In this document: one piece after another, positions 34,262-45,639 of the stretch
Layout: each line of letters opens with the position of its first letter
Position numbering within the stretch: position 1 is the first letter of the stretch
Assembly (NCBI GenBank): GCA_034440615.1
Contig: JAOTOM010005148.1
Location: 1,146,001 to 1,210,000, forward strand
Length of the DNA stretch: 64,000 bases
Source of the DNA: Ashinkailepas kermadecensis
Taxonomy: Eukaryota; Arthropoda; Thecostraca; Neolepadidae
Direction: 5' to 3'
Program-made: the position numbers and the translations under genes
Notes under the pieces: model-generated
The model's database searches: none
What the model was told of the DNA's origin: nothing
The model's input: the letters and a program-made list of their open reading frames with translations, nothing else

Positions 34262-35037
34262 CCTTGCTGCATCACCTCACCCCTGCGCGCCTCGTTCAGT
34301 GTCCCACGTGACCGGTACGGCGCCCCTGTTGCAGCACCCCATCCCTGAGCGACTCGTTCAGTGTCCCACGTGACCGGTACGGCGCCCCTGTTACAGCACC
34401 TCATCCCTGCGCGCCTCGCTCAGTGTCCCACGTGACCGGTACGGCGCCCCTGTTGCAGCACCTCACCCCTGCGCGCCTCGTTCAGTGTCCCACGTGACCG
34501 GTACGGCGCCCCTGTTGCAGCACTCACCGCTGCGCGCCTCGCTCTGTGTCCCACGTGACCGGTACAGCGCCCCTGTTGCAGCACCTCACCCCTGCGCGCC
34601 TCGCTCAGTGTCCCACGTGACCGGTACGGCGCCCCTGTTGCAGCACCTCACCCTGCGCGCCTCGCTCAGTGTCCCACGTGACCGGTACGGCGCCCCTGTT
34701 GCAGCACTCACCGCTGCGCGCCTCGCTCTGTGTCCCACGTGACCGGTACGGCGCCCCTGTTGCAGCACCTCACCCCTGCGCGCCTCGCTCAGTGTCCCAC
34801 GTGACCGGTACGGCGCCCCTGTTGCAGCACCTCACCCTCCGCGCCTCGCTCAGTGTCCCACGTGACCGGTACGGCGCCCCTGTTGCAGCACCTCACCCCT
34901 GCGCGCCTCGCTCAGTGTCCCACGTGACCGGTACGGCGCCCCTGTTGCAGCACCTCACCCTGCGCGCCTCGCTCAGTGTCCCACGTGACCGGTACGGCGC
35001 CCCTGTTGCAGCACTCACCGCTGCGCGCCTCGTTCAG
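34262..35037. repeat. 62-bp minisatellite carrying 3' splice-site copies
   Basis: About 12.5 units containing CTGCGCGCCTCGYTCAGTGT, CCCACGTGACCGGTACGGCG and CCCCTGTTGCAGCACCTCA. The array ends at the acceptor of the 35038 exon. The unit segment from GCGCCTCG to TGACC is homologous to that intron-exon junction (about 24 of 28 bases by eye). Each unit also holds a CACGTG E-box. Confidence 0.97.
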
Positions 35038-35121
35038 TCTGCCGTGTGACCCGTGTGAGGTTGGCGTGTTCCCGTCGCTGACGGAGCACATGCTGGCGGG
35101 CCTGCAGATCGAGGCTGACGA
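35038..35121 (+). CDS. Probable exon upstream of the IRAG-like core
   Basis: An 84-nt segment between CGCCTCGTTCAG (acceptor) and a canonical donor GACGA/GTGAGT at 35122. The frame is open: one base, 27 codons beginning LPCDPCEVGVFPSLTEHMLA and ending with IEAD, then GA. It ends in phase 2 and can splice to the 48702 exon (GA+G, Glu) in frame. The peptide looks protein-like, with a short amphipathic segment, but I cannot assign it to a domain. Unusually, its own acceptor region is repeated about 12 times just upstream. Confidence 0.5.
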
Positions 35122-36212
35122 GTGAGTACCTAGGTGGTGAGACACCTGAGCTGGACTATCGAGACCTGGGTAGAGGACACCCGAGACCGCGATCGCGGGT
35201 GTTTTGCGACGGAAATTGTGTGATGGCGCGACAGCGCTGCAAATGGGTTTTTCGGTAAATATCTCGTGTGATAGCATTTCCCTCCATAAGATTGTGTTCA
35301 TTGTTTTATGGCGACAAGTTAATGGTTTGGCCTTTGATGTGTATATTTATATTTTGCATATATTCATTCTATCGCCAACAATCAACATGACCATACCAAG
35401 TCCAGTTTAATATCCGCCAGCTCGTTGAGTAGTCGGTTGAAGAATACCAATGACCGACTGCTTGTTTTGAAGATAACTTTGCAATGCCACTTGAAGCTAT
35501 TCCTAATCGTACATTTACGCGCAGTGATAATCGGAAGAGCACACTTCGTGTTTTATTAGTCTTGTGTCTTCTGTTCCGTTCACGCCACGCTTTTTGAACG
35601 ACTTTTTCGGCGGCCGCAAAAGTGGCTTGTTCCGGCCGCTGACAGCAGCCGACAGCGGCCAATGGGCTTGTGACGTTTAATGTGACCCTTCTTAAATGTC
35701 TTACCCGTAAGTATCGAATAGCCATACCTGCTTGTGCTTCATGGATTACCTACGTATGCGGGTTCAACCTACATCTTTGCAGTTCGAGAAGCATCTTTTC
35801 GGCGTTTTTTTTCATACAAAGGACATGTTCCTTTGGTGTATAATTTTTGGTTGATATATAATGTGTAATAATTTGCATTCTTGGTGGCAGCTGTTGACAA
35901 GCTTTGCTTTACTCTCTGCCCGCTTCGGTTTTCAAATGTATTAACCTGGTTCGCTCCTCTCTTTTGTCGTTCCCTTTGTCACAAGAACTTATTGAATCAT
36001 ACTTGTTTGGATCGCTTTTTAAACTCACATGTCATGGCCTTGCTTCCTTCCATGATGCGTCCTGATAGGTTAGCGAGGAGTGGCACGACTTTCTTCCTGT
36101 CGTGGGGTGTTGAGGTGAGGAGCACTCCTGGTCAACTAATCTTCGATGATGGCTTTGGAAAGTCCACAATTTTAACCTTTTGTGTTTTTTGGCTTTGAAC
36201 TTCAAGAAATTC
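35122..36212. other. Unannotated intron-like DNA
   Basis: AT-rich to mixed, with a GC-richer patch at 35600-35680. A GTAAGT at 35707 lacks an open upstream exon in a compatible frame. Confidence 0.4.
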
Positions 36213-36300
36213 AAGAAGTATAACACTTCAACACTTCAAGATGTAACAGCCAGATTGCGCATTGGTACTAATATCGTATTAATATCCTTCTACTACTACA
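36213..36300 (+). repeat. Dispersed repeat, copy 1
   Basis: Shares CAAGAAGTA, TAACAGCC.GATTGCGCATT and TATTAATA.CCTTCTA with 37742-37820. Confidence 0.7.
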
Positions 36301-37741
36301 TATGATGAGCTTCATGTCCATTGTTTGTCTCACCAATAAGATAATAGAACTGGAGGATTTCAGATATTATTGCGCATTTCAGCGGTTGCAAGTCTTGTCG
36401 ATGCAAGCATGCGTACTCAAGTTTTGCAATGTGATGATCATGATATGAACACACATAGTGGTAAATGCCGTAATTTATAACTTAGAACACCAGTGGCCAT
36501 TACTATGACTGAATTCAAGATCATAGATACTGGATGAATTGATGTGGCTCAGTGAGTGCACTTCTGCAGGATGTGTACTCAAGTGCACAAGAAATAGCAT
36601 TGCCGTTTCGACAGGCTGCCATATTCCTAGTTAACAATTAGCAGTTGAAGTTAGTGTCATATTTTCATAGTTGGCCTAAGGCTTTTTCGGGGGGGGCACC
36701 TAATTTTCAACGATGGCGTCTATAGTAACCCAAACTGCGTAATGGTGAATGTTTTAAGATATTTCATAACCGCACTGGCACGCGGTCATTGACCTTCCCA
36801 AGATCATGCTGAGTCGTTAGTGTAAGTTGAACTCTGATTGCATTCCTTTCGATTTGCAAATATTATAAGGTTATCTTGCGCACTGAATTCGAATTCTGAG
36901 TCCATGTATATTTCAGGATTCCTGTAAATGGCGACATCTGACAGCATGTCTGAAATTCGACCGATGTCGCTCACAACCTGGCTGATCCGAGCCGCGGGCC
37001 ATGCATCCGAAGGCGACGTATCGTGCAGCGAGGTCCGGAGTTTGCATTCCGTGACCGAGAGCTCGCCAGCTTAGCGAGAGCACATTCTGAGCCACATAAC
37101 TAACTCCCAATCGGGTACTGTCTGTCGATAAGCCTCGACAAATCAAACCAGGCTGGGTGCCGCGAGATCGGCGCTTTGTTTTCCGCCCGCTGTACGCCGG
37201 CGGGTTGACGTGATGAGAAGGCGGCGGGCAGCGCACCGCCGTCGGCCGAGACAAATCGCCCGGGCTATGGCAGCCTGCAGTTAACGCCCGCATGAATTAA
37301 CACCGACTGCGGTTCGACCAACAGACGAGCTGAGACACAAACAAAGCAGGTTGAATAGTTCGAAGTTCCAAACGCTTGGCGCCGTGGGCTCGATACCAAG
37401 TTGGCTCGCCTCATCTGCATTTTTTTTCCATATTTGTACGTGGAGCATTTTGGAACCTGACGCTCTCAATGCTTGTGGCTTTTCCAGTTGATTCACCGTT
37501 TCCAACGGGGGCACTAGCGAAACGAAACAAAGACTTGCGTGTGACGAGAACTGCTTGCGTTTGCTTGCGAGGGGAACTCGGCCTCGCAATTGACGCACGA
37601 TTTGGAGACTTCTGATGACTTTTGGATGACCAGTGAGACTTTTGAATGACCTCCCGGTTGGATCCCAAGTCCAATTTTGGTGTGAGTCGATGGTTTTATA
37701 GCTTGATAGAAGCTTGTAGCAAAATTATACATGGTATACAA
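36301..37741. other. Unannotated intron-like DNA
   Basis: No splice-flanked open exon, tRNA-like head or array was recognised. Confidence 0.4.
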
Positions 37742-37820
37742 TTCAAGAAGTAACAGCCCGATTGCGCATTAATGCTGTACGATAATGATATATTAATACC
37801 CTTCTAATACTTTTTATCTT
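37742..37820 (+). repeat. Dispersed repeat, copy 2
   Basis: Same order of motifs as 36213-36300 with small indels. Family unknown. Confidence 0.7.
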
Positions 37821-38080
37821 CCAATCGTTTGTTTGACTACCATTGTCACGCAGCCTATTTAAGTTTCCACAGAGAAGGTTGGAGACGCTTTATGACAGTT
37901 GGGATACAGATTTTCGGGTTGGAGATGCTAATGCATCCACAACAATACATACAGTTTTGCGCCCGCCCGTGCCGAGCTACTAGGCGCCTACCCCGACCGA
38001 AGACCCATCTTTCACCAGCTACTTTGCAACATGAGCATCCCCTGTTCATTCGTACTTATGGGAGGATATATGACCGGGGA

Positions 38081-38225
38081 GTCGTCCATCGCATCCTATA
38101 CTTTGCCAAGTCGCGAACACACGCCTTTGAAGGGATGCTGGGAGCCTTGTGAGCCGTCCATCGCATCCTATACTTTGCCAAGTCGCGAGCACACGCCTAT
38201 GAAGGGATGCTGGGAGCCTTGTGAG
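38081..38225. repeat. Two-copy tandem repeat, 71 bp
   Basis: The block CCATCGCATCCTATACTTTG through GGGAGCCTTGTGAGCC occurs twice with two substitutions. Confidence 0.95.
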
Positions 38226-38571
38226 CCGCATCTTTCGACCATCTGGAGGGCGGCGGTGGTGGCGGTTGGCCCGGACCAGCACGTGTCCCCCTCCACACAC
38301 ACACGGTCGGTTGTCTCCACAGCAGCCGTCGCGGCGGGTGCGCACCCACAGACCAGCATTGACACGAACTGTTTACCGCCGGAGGTGTAAGCATGACCGA
38401 CGGCGGCGGCACGAGCTCGCCTGCGGCACCTCCGCTCCGGAGAAGTGCTGCGATGACGACTGGCTGGTGCGTTCGCCAGGGGAGGTGACAAACTTTCCTG
38501 GTGTCGTGAATGCGTTCTGTCAGCTGGGAAAATGTCTTGTTTGCGTCACACGCAGTATCTGCAGGGGAGCA

Positions 38572-38880
38572 TTCATAACATTCAGAGTTCATAACGTCCA
38601 GAGTTCATAACGTCCAAAGCTCACAACGTCCAATGATCATAACGTCTATGTGAAATGTGAAATAAAGTCCTAAATGTGAAATAAAGTCCAAAAAAGTCCA
38701 AAATGTCTCGGATAGGGTGCGTTCATAACGTCCAGAGTTCATAACGTCAAAGAATCACAACGTCCAAAACTGCCTTCAGAAGGAGCGTTCATAACTTCCA
38801 GGGTTCATAACGTCCAGAGTTCATAACTTCCAGGGTTCATAACGTCCAGAGTTCATAACGTCCAATAACGTCCAAAAATA
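38572..38880. repeat. TTCATAACGTCCAGAG short-unit array
   Basis: Units of TTCATAACGTCCAGAG (about 16 bp) with TCACAACGTCCAA, AATAAAGTCC and CATAACTTCCAGGG variants, repeated irregularly over 300 bp. Confidence 0.85.
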
Positions 38881-39030
38881 GTTTCTCAGTTGTCCGCTAG
38901 AGGAGCCAGCGAAGCCCTGACGGTGAAATCGTGCGGCTGTGTCTCCGTTTTCTGTCAACAGGTGGCAGTGGCAAACGTGGCGTTCCGTCCACCCCTTCCC
39001 CTGCTGAAGCCTGCCTTCTCCATCGCACAC

Positions 39031-39168
39031 CTCGTCTCACAATCGAAAGGTTGTGGGTTCGAGTCTCACCTGTCGCTACTCTTCGCCCGCGACCAATCGG
39101 CGTGAGAGATTGGCGACGCTACATGACTCAACGGTCGACGTGTCGTAAAACCAATAACCAACCAACCG
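39031..39168 (+). mobile_element. tRNA-derived SINE, family A, copy 5 (5' truncated)
   Basis: Starts inside the tRNA head at CTCGTCTCACAATCG, keeps box B GGTTCGAGTCT, the full body and an AACCAACCAACC tail. 5' truncation is common in retroposed copies. Confidence 0.9.
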
Positions 39169-39329
39169 GTGCGTCCGATTTGGCATGTGTGTTATCTATC
39201 GCTGATAACCCACACCCCACCGATAAGCGCACCGGGTGCGTCTCTAGTCGCCGACCGGCTCGCCGCGGACTGGCCGACCGGCCGACCGGCCGGGTCCATG
39301 CAGAGGACCGGCCGCGTAGCCATTGTTAC

Positions 39330-39605
39330 CAGGTTGATATGATGAGCAAATTTGAGCAACCTTTTCCTCAGCCTAACCTCAATATTGTTCACGAAGATTA
39401 TAAATAGAAGAGTATCTGGAACGGAGCCCTGTGGCAATGGGCGCTGTATGACCAACGCAGTCGACCCCCCCCTAAACCCAAAAACAACGGAGCCCTGTGG
39501 CACGCCAATCATAATTATTCCATTCAGATTCATATCCATTGCATACTACCTTTTGTTTCCTTCCCCTTAGCAATGTTTCAATCCAGTCAAGAACTTTTGA
39601 ACTCA
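39330..39605 (-). pseudogene. Non-LTR retrotransposon reverse-transcriptase fragment, broken
   Basis: On the minus strand one frame reads VLDWIETLLRGRKQKVV. After a frameshift come GVPQGSVV and then LPQGSVPDTLLFIIFVNNIE and LLKFAHHINLV. These correspond to the RT palm of LINE elements: (G)VPQGSVLGPLLF, and the FADD box decayed to FAHH. The PQGSV-coding bases occur twice, about 64 bp apart, because of an internal duplication or insertion. The catalytic aspartates are lost, so it is dead. Confidence 0.8.
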
Positions 39606-39645
39606 AGTCAAGTCAAGTCAAGGACGTTATGAACTCTGGATGTTA
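39590..39645. repeat. (AAGTC)n and reverse copy of the 38.6-kb array unit
   Basis: Four TCAAG/AAGTC units are followed by GGACGTTATGAACTCTGGA, the reverse complement of the TCCAGAGTTCATAACGTCC unit at 38572-38880. Confidence 0.75.
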
Positions 39646-40361
39646 TGATATAGCCCCTGTCGCCTACCTGTGTGGCTTTTGCGTTCCACAAGCGCGCCTA
39701 CACATACTCGGCAGCCATTTTGGTTTTGGCACCGTGGACGTTGGCTTGCTGCAGCACGTTGTGCACATGATGGAGCTGTCCTGATTTATCGGGCACGGTG
39801 AATAGAACTGCTCTGGTGGCACGGGCAAAGTCGTACCCTCGGAGCTTGCCACCGGACTGAATTATTTGAACGTAGGGCTCAGTGTTAATCGTACGATACG
39901 ACGAACGATTCCCAGTTACTGTCATCTCATGGGTAGGAACCGGCTGAGGAAAAGTCCGCCCAAGGCCAAACTTTAGCCAGGACCTCCTGCACTCGACGCA
40001 GACGCATCAGCCGAGTATGCCAGTAGAGGGTGGATTGAGAGTATCTTTTTTCTTTTCATGGTTGTGTACACCCGGTCGAAATTTAAATAGGATTGCTTAT
40101 TAGGCATGCTTCCAAAATACCAAAGCAATTCTTGTCGGAGTCCTGCTGGTGGTGCGTATCTGCTGAGAATAATCTCGGAGACGCATGCACCCCAACTCAC
40201 GGCTCCAACATCGTTTCACCCGACAGCTGCTCAGTGGTTAGTGGTCAGTGGTCAGGCCATTTGACCACTCAGCCACATACGCACGACACAAATGTTGATT
40301 TTGAGAGGTTGCACACCTGTTGATGACCTAAATTGTGTGGGACACTATAAAGACAGAGGGA
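39646..40361. other. Unannotated intron-like DNA
   Basis: No exon or element was recognised. Confidence 0.4.
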
Positions 40362-40515
40362 GGGACGAGTAGTCCGGCAGTAAGGTGTCCGTCTCTCAGC
40401 TGGAACGTTATGGGTTCGAGTTCCACCTGTCGCTACTCTTCGCCCGCGATCAATCGGTGTGAGAGATTCGCGACGCTATATGATCCAATAGTCAATGCGT
40501 CGTAATACCAATATT
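40362..40515 (+). mobile_element. tRNA-derived SINE, family A, copy 6 (diverged)
   Basis: Box A TAGTCCGGCAG is degenerate and box B reads GGTTCGAGTTC. The body CTACTCTTCGCCCGCGA, CAATCGGTGTGAGAG and GTCGTAATACCAAT follows in order. Confidence 0.85.
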
Positions 40516-40656
40516 CAAGCCGAATAGAATGCAGAACTACGTACATGACAATACATCCGATGTAGCTGATGCGTCCAACAATCAACGACTACGTAGACGG
40601 CCATGATCACCAGAATGCAGGACTACGCAGATGCTCATGAGCTCCAGAATGCAAAA
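40516..40656. repeat. Decayed repeat with GAATGCAG.ACTACG motifs
   Basis: AGAATGCAGAACTACG, AACGACTACGTAGACG and AGAATGCAGGACTACGCAGA recur with loose spacing. Confidence 0.5.
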
Positions 40657-40657
40657 T

Positions 40658-40840
40658 ATCCCTCAAATATGCTTCCTAAAGGCGTATCCTGAAGCCATCG
40701 CTGGTGGACATCCAAAATATTTGACTAAGCATCTGGATTATTTAGTTGGGATTTATGGCGCAAATGACCCAACATGTGGTATTTTTATGTCCACCAGTAG
40801 TGGTTTCAGGATACGTTTTTGGGAATAATAGTTGAGGGAT
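40658..40840. mobile_element. Short MITE (183 bp) with about 60-bp inverted ends
   Basis: Left end ATCCCTCAA with GTATCCTGAAGCCATCGCTG and GTGGACAT is matched in inverted orientation by the right end (GTCCACCAGTAGTGG, TTTCAGGATAC, TTGAGGGAT). Only about 65 bp separate the arms, so it can fold as a hairpin. No clear target duplication and no coding capacity. Superfamily unknown. Confidence 0.75.
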
Positions 40841-41394
40841 CTCTTGCTTTCATGTCGAAAGCATATGCAAGAGAGTCACTGAGTCGCAATGATCTGCTAC
40901 TCAGAGTTCGGGCATGACATGCGACTATTTGAGGAGGATGCTTGGAATCCCTCTGCTCTGAGTGGCATTAACTAACAAAACCGTAACGTACAATTTGATA
41001 CTGTACCTGTTGGTTGCAGTCCGCATAAGCTAAATTAAATGGCATTATGTCATTCACGGTTGCAGAAGAGCAGTGGCGGCCATCCATAACACGGAAGCTG
41101 ACAACAGCGAATACGTGGCCAAGAGGACAATGGCGAGGCGAGGGTGTGTGAGCGCTGGCGAAGGGGGCTATTAGCATATGTTGCTCACGGAGCAGCTATT
41201 GCACAACCCACCGACAATGATTACATTAAAAGCCCACCCATGTGCCCTCGTATCGCTATCACTGTGCTCAAGTAGCCGCATAAGCAAGTGCATCTAATCG
41301 TGTGGCATGCCGGCCATTCGTGTCACGCCGGGTAGCAGACAGTCGTCGGGTGCAGAGAGTGCATCGGACCGCCGTCTGATGTGAGGGGACGTGA
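40841..41394. other. Unannotated DNA
   Basis: Nothing recognised. Confidence 0.4.
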
Positions 41395-42610
<1,216 letters not shown>

Positions 42611-43230
42611 TGGCAGTACGGCATTGTGTGACGAGTGGAACGCCGCCGAGCGTGACGGTGTGACTACATGCACAGGAGGGCACCAGCGGGGGTGGCGATC
42701 GTGCCATTAGAGGAGGTGATGATCAGGATGATTGGCGGTAAAGCGGGAAGTAGGCAGTCGGCACATGTGGAGCGCCGAAGTACTAAGAGGCTAGCTAGTC
42801 AATAGTGACAAGGTTGATGGCCGAGCTAGGGAAGAATTAGAAGGTCATTAGCAGACATGTTCACAGAGATGTGAGTCAGTTCGCAGACTCGAAGGCGAAA
42901 TGTAGAGAGTCGTGCTCCGTCACGGCACATAGTTTAGCCCACGCCTCGCTGGGGCATGCGGCCGAACGCTCCCTACTGGGACGGAAACATAGTTTTCCTT
43001 GCTAACTAAAACATGTGTGCTAAATAAAACAAATATCCCTAGGAGGCTCTCGATCAGCGGAACGAGAAGCGTTTGAAGCATTTCCTCTCCGAGCCGTATC
43101 CTCGTGTCTAGATCTGGTCCTTCGGATATGGTCGTCGAATGCCTAGTTGGGTCTAGGGGTGATATTTGGTGGTCGATTCCAAATCAAAAAGCTGCTGTGT
43201 GGTCCACGCGATCTTCCCTTGAAAGAAGTA
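42611..43230. other. Unannotated DNA
   Basis: No exon or element was recognised. Confidence 0.4.
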
Positions 43231-43787
43231 AGCCGATATGGTCCAACCGTCTGAAAGAGGATCACGGCAACAGCAACGTGGCGGCCCGACGCTGTTCGGG
43301 AAGGTCACACCGCCGCGGTCACAGGACGCTCCATTCGCCGGCGAGACCAGGCCTCGGCTGTCCGTGCGGCGTAAACGGACCGGGAGCTGGCCGTGGGCGG
43401 CGTTTACGGCGGCCGGCGCGGCGAGACGCGGCCACCTGGCGGCGAGCAGAGGGCGCGCCGCTCGATCCGCCGCGCTCCGCGGCCGGCGCGCCGCCGGCGC
43501 CCGCGGCCCTGCACTGGCGACTGGCGACGCCGCGGCGGCGGGCACACACCCGCGACGCTGCGGTGACGGCCGGCTTCGGTGGCGTCGGACGGCGGCCGAG
43601 CAGCGCCGTCGGCGCCGGCCACGTCCGATGGTCGACGACGGCGACGCCGCGACGCCTGGCGATACCTGTGAGGCCGCGGCGGGCGGAGCCGGTGTGACGG
43701 TGTGACGGCCGGCCGGCGGTCGGGCCAGGCCTGGCTGCCGGACAGTGACGCCAGACTCGTGTGACGGCGGACCGGCGGCGACGGCAG
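43231..43787. promoter_or_regulatory. CpG-rich block upstream of the 43.8-kb exon
   Basis: Dense CG dinucleotides extend from about 43280 to the exon at 43788. It might be an internal promoter for a transcript starting at ATG 43794. A CTCF-like core (GAGCAGAGGGCGC at 43444-43456) lies inside. Composition alone is weak evidence in invertebrates, and no TATA or initiator could be assigned. Confidence 0.3.
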
Positions 43788-43924
43788 CGCGTCATGCAGC
43801 GGCTTCTGTCGGTGGAGCCGTGGGCGGGTGGCAGCGAGTCCAGCGCCGCCGAGTCGGCCCAGCGGCTGCGCCACCTGCACCAGGTGGTCGACCTGCTCAC
43901 CAGCCACTGCACCGACGCCGACAG
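43788..43924 (+). CDS. Probable exon of the IRAG-like gene (coiled-coil segment)
   Basis: The segment ends at donor GCCGACAG/GTACCG (43925). The acceptor is either GACGGCAG (start 43788) or CATGCAG (start 43800); both give the same frame, and ATG 43794 could also start a protein here. It reads MQRLLSVEPWAGGSESSAAE, then a helical run (SAQRLRHLHQVVDLLTSHC) ending DAD plus AG in phase 2. AG+G gives Arg at the join with the 48702 exon, so the frame is kept. I infer it encodes part of the region before the conserved IRAG core. The assignment rests on phase, composition and position, not on a clear family motif. Confidence 0.6.
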
Positions 43925-44117
43925 GTACCGTGTGCCGCGTGACTCTCGGACGTTCCCGGTAGGCGGGCACAGCCGAGCTGACCGGCCGGAAGGTCACGGG
44001 GCAGCGACGCTGACAGGTACCGTGCACCGACGCCGACAGGTACCGTGTGCCGCGTGACTCTCGGACGTTCCCGGCAGGCGGGCACAGCCGAGCTGACGGA
44101 TCGGAATGTCACGGGGC
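43911..44117. repeat. 115-bp tandem duplication containing the exon's 5' splice site
   Basis: The last 14 exon bases ACCGACGCCGACAG and the following intron up to GGGGCAGCGACGCTGA occur twice, 115 bp apart (first GT at 43925, second at 44040). A third shorter match TGACAG/GTACCGTG lies at 44017. All three look like usable donors. Confidence 0.93.
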
Positions 44118-44127
44118 AGCGACGCTG

Positions 44128-44512
44128 ATCTGCACACCGTAGCAAGCCACGGTGTTCTGCAGACCATAGCTCAGCCACGCTGATCTGCAGACCATAGCTC
44201 AGCCGGCCTGACCGACTGATGTGGGACGGAGAGGCAGATCACGAGGCAGCCATGTTGATCTGCAGACCATAGCTCAGCCGGCCTGACCGACTGATGTGGG
44301 ACTGACAGGCAGATCACGAGGCAGCCATGTTGAGCTGCAGACCATAGCTCAGCCGACCTGACCGTCTGGTGTGGGACGGACAGGCAGATCACTGGGCAGC
44401 CCCGCTGTTCTGCAGACCATAGCTCAGCCGGCCTGACCGACGGGTGTGGGACGGACAGGCAGATCACGGGGCAGCCACGCTGTTCTGCAGACCACAGCTC
44501 AGCCGGCCTGAC
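44128..44512. repeat. 75-bp minisatellite
   Basis: About five units containing CTGCAGACCATAGCTCAGCC, GGCCTGACCGAC, GTGTGGGACGGACAGGCAG and ATCACGGGGCAGCC. It starts within the tail of the 115-bp duplication (GGGGCAGCGACGCTGA resembles the unit end), so the two may share an origin. Confidence 0.96.
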
Positions 44513-44862
44513 GAATACACATCTCTTCATCATGGACACAGCCGTCCACGGCTATCATACAGGCGTGCCCGCAGTGGGTGCCAAGTGATTGTCACCATTA
44601 GTTTGCTGCGAATGTTATCTATCGGTCCTTACACTATGTCGTGACTTTGCAGCACGGTATCATGTCGTCTCCTGGCGACTGCTGACGCGGCATACAGTCT
44701 AAGTGCACCATATGGAGAGGTGCTCGACTCAATGCAGCTATGATAACTCGAGGGTTGCTGGGAGACCGGCCATAACAAACTGCACTCAGATTACTCTTGT
44801 CAAGGAGGGATGTCCTAGTCTGTTGTTTTGATAAATACCTGTACCTGTTGACAAGTGCCTGT
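44513..44862. other. Unannotated DNA
   Basis: Nothing recognised. Confidence 0.4.
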
Positions 44863-45398
44863 TTGGTAGGCACCGCCAGCGTGGACCGCAGGTACCTGTC
44901 CCAGACACCGTCCGCTTGGACCATAGGTACCTGTCCCAGACACCGTCCGCGTGGACCACAGGTACCTGTCCCAGGTACTTCCCGGGTGGACCACAGGCAC
45001 CTGTCCCAGATATCGCCTGCGTGGACCACAGGTACCTGTCCCAGATATCGTCTGCGTGGCCCACTGGTACCTGTCCCAGATATCGCCTGCGTGGACCACA
45101 GGTACCTGTCCCAGATATCGCCTGCGTGCCCCACTGGTACGTGTCCCAGATATCGTCTGCGTGGACCACAGGTACCTGTCCCAAGCATTGCCCGCCTCGA
45201 CCACAGGTACCTGTCCCAGGCACCGCCGGTGTGACCACAGGTACATGTTCCGGGTACCGTCCGCGTTGACCACAGGTACCTGTTCCAGGCACCTCCGCGT
45301 GGACTACCGGTACCCGTCCCGCCCCCACCCTCGCGTGAACCACAGGTACACCTGTCCCGGGCGCCGCCGGCGTGGACCACAGGAACAGTTATGTCGTG
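44863..45398. repeat. 35-bp minisatellite
   Basis: About fifteen units of GGTACCTGTCCCAGATATCG plus CCTGCGTGGACCACA. Flanking units use GGCACCGTCCGC instead of GATATCG. Long frames on both strands follow from absence of stops. Confidence 0.97.
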
Positions 45399-45639
45399 TT
45401 GCCTTAGACACGTGGCTGGTCTTTGACCTGTCACGAGTGGCAGTAACCAGGGCCGACCTGATCTGATGACGTGACTCGATCTGACCCCCGTTAAGCCAGT
45501 GACTGCACCCGACCTCTGACGACCTGTTCTGGTGTGACCCTATGCCCATTGAAAGAGGATACCTTGCCTGGTCTTACTCTCCTTTGATTGTCCCCTGATG
45601 GTGTGGTAGCCGGACTACTCCAATGGCGGTAGTAACCAG
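45399..45639. other. Spacer with early array-like motifs
   Basis: GTAACCAGGCCGACCTGATC and similar motifs look like diverged forms of the next array. Confidence 0.4.

Noticed and set aside
35630..35707. Exon ending at TTACCC/GTAAGT
   Set aside because: No acceptor gives an open frame compatible with the neighbouring exons.
38331..38388. Exon between GTCTCCACAG and GGAG/GTGTAA
   Set aside because: In the phase needed after the 35038 exon it has a TGA stop, and the donor is weak.
39192..39539. Intact gene on the minus strand
   Set aside because: The frame contains reverse-transcriptase motifs, but they are duplicated, frameshifted and lack the catalytic aspartates, so it is a LINE relic.
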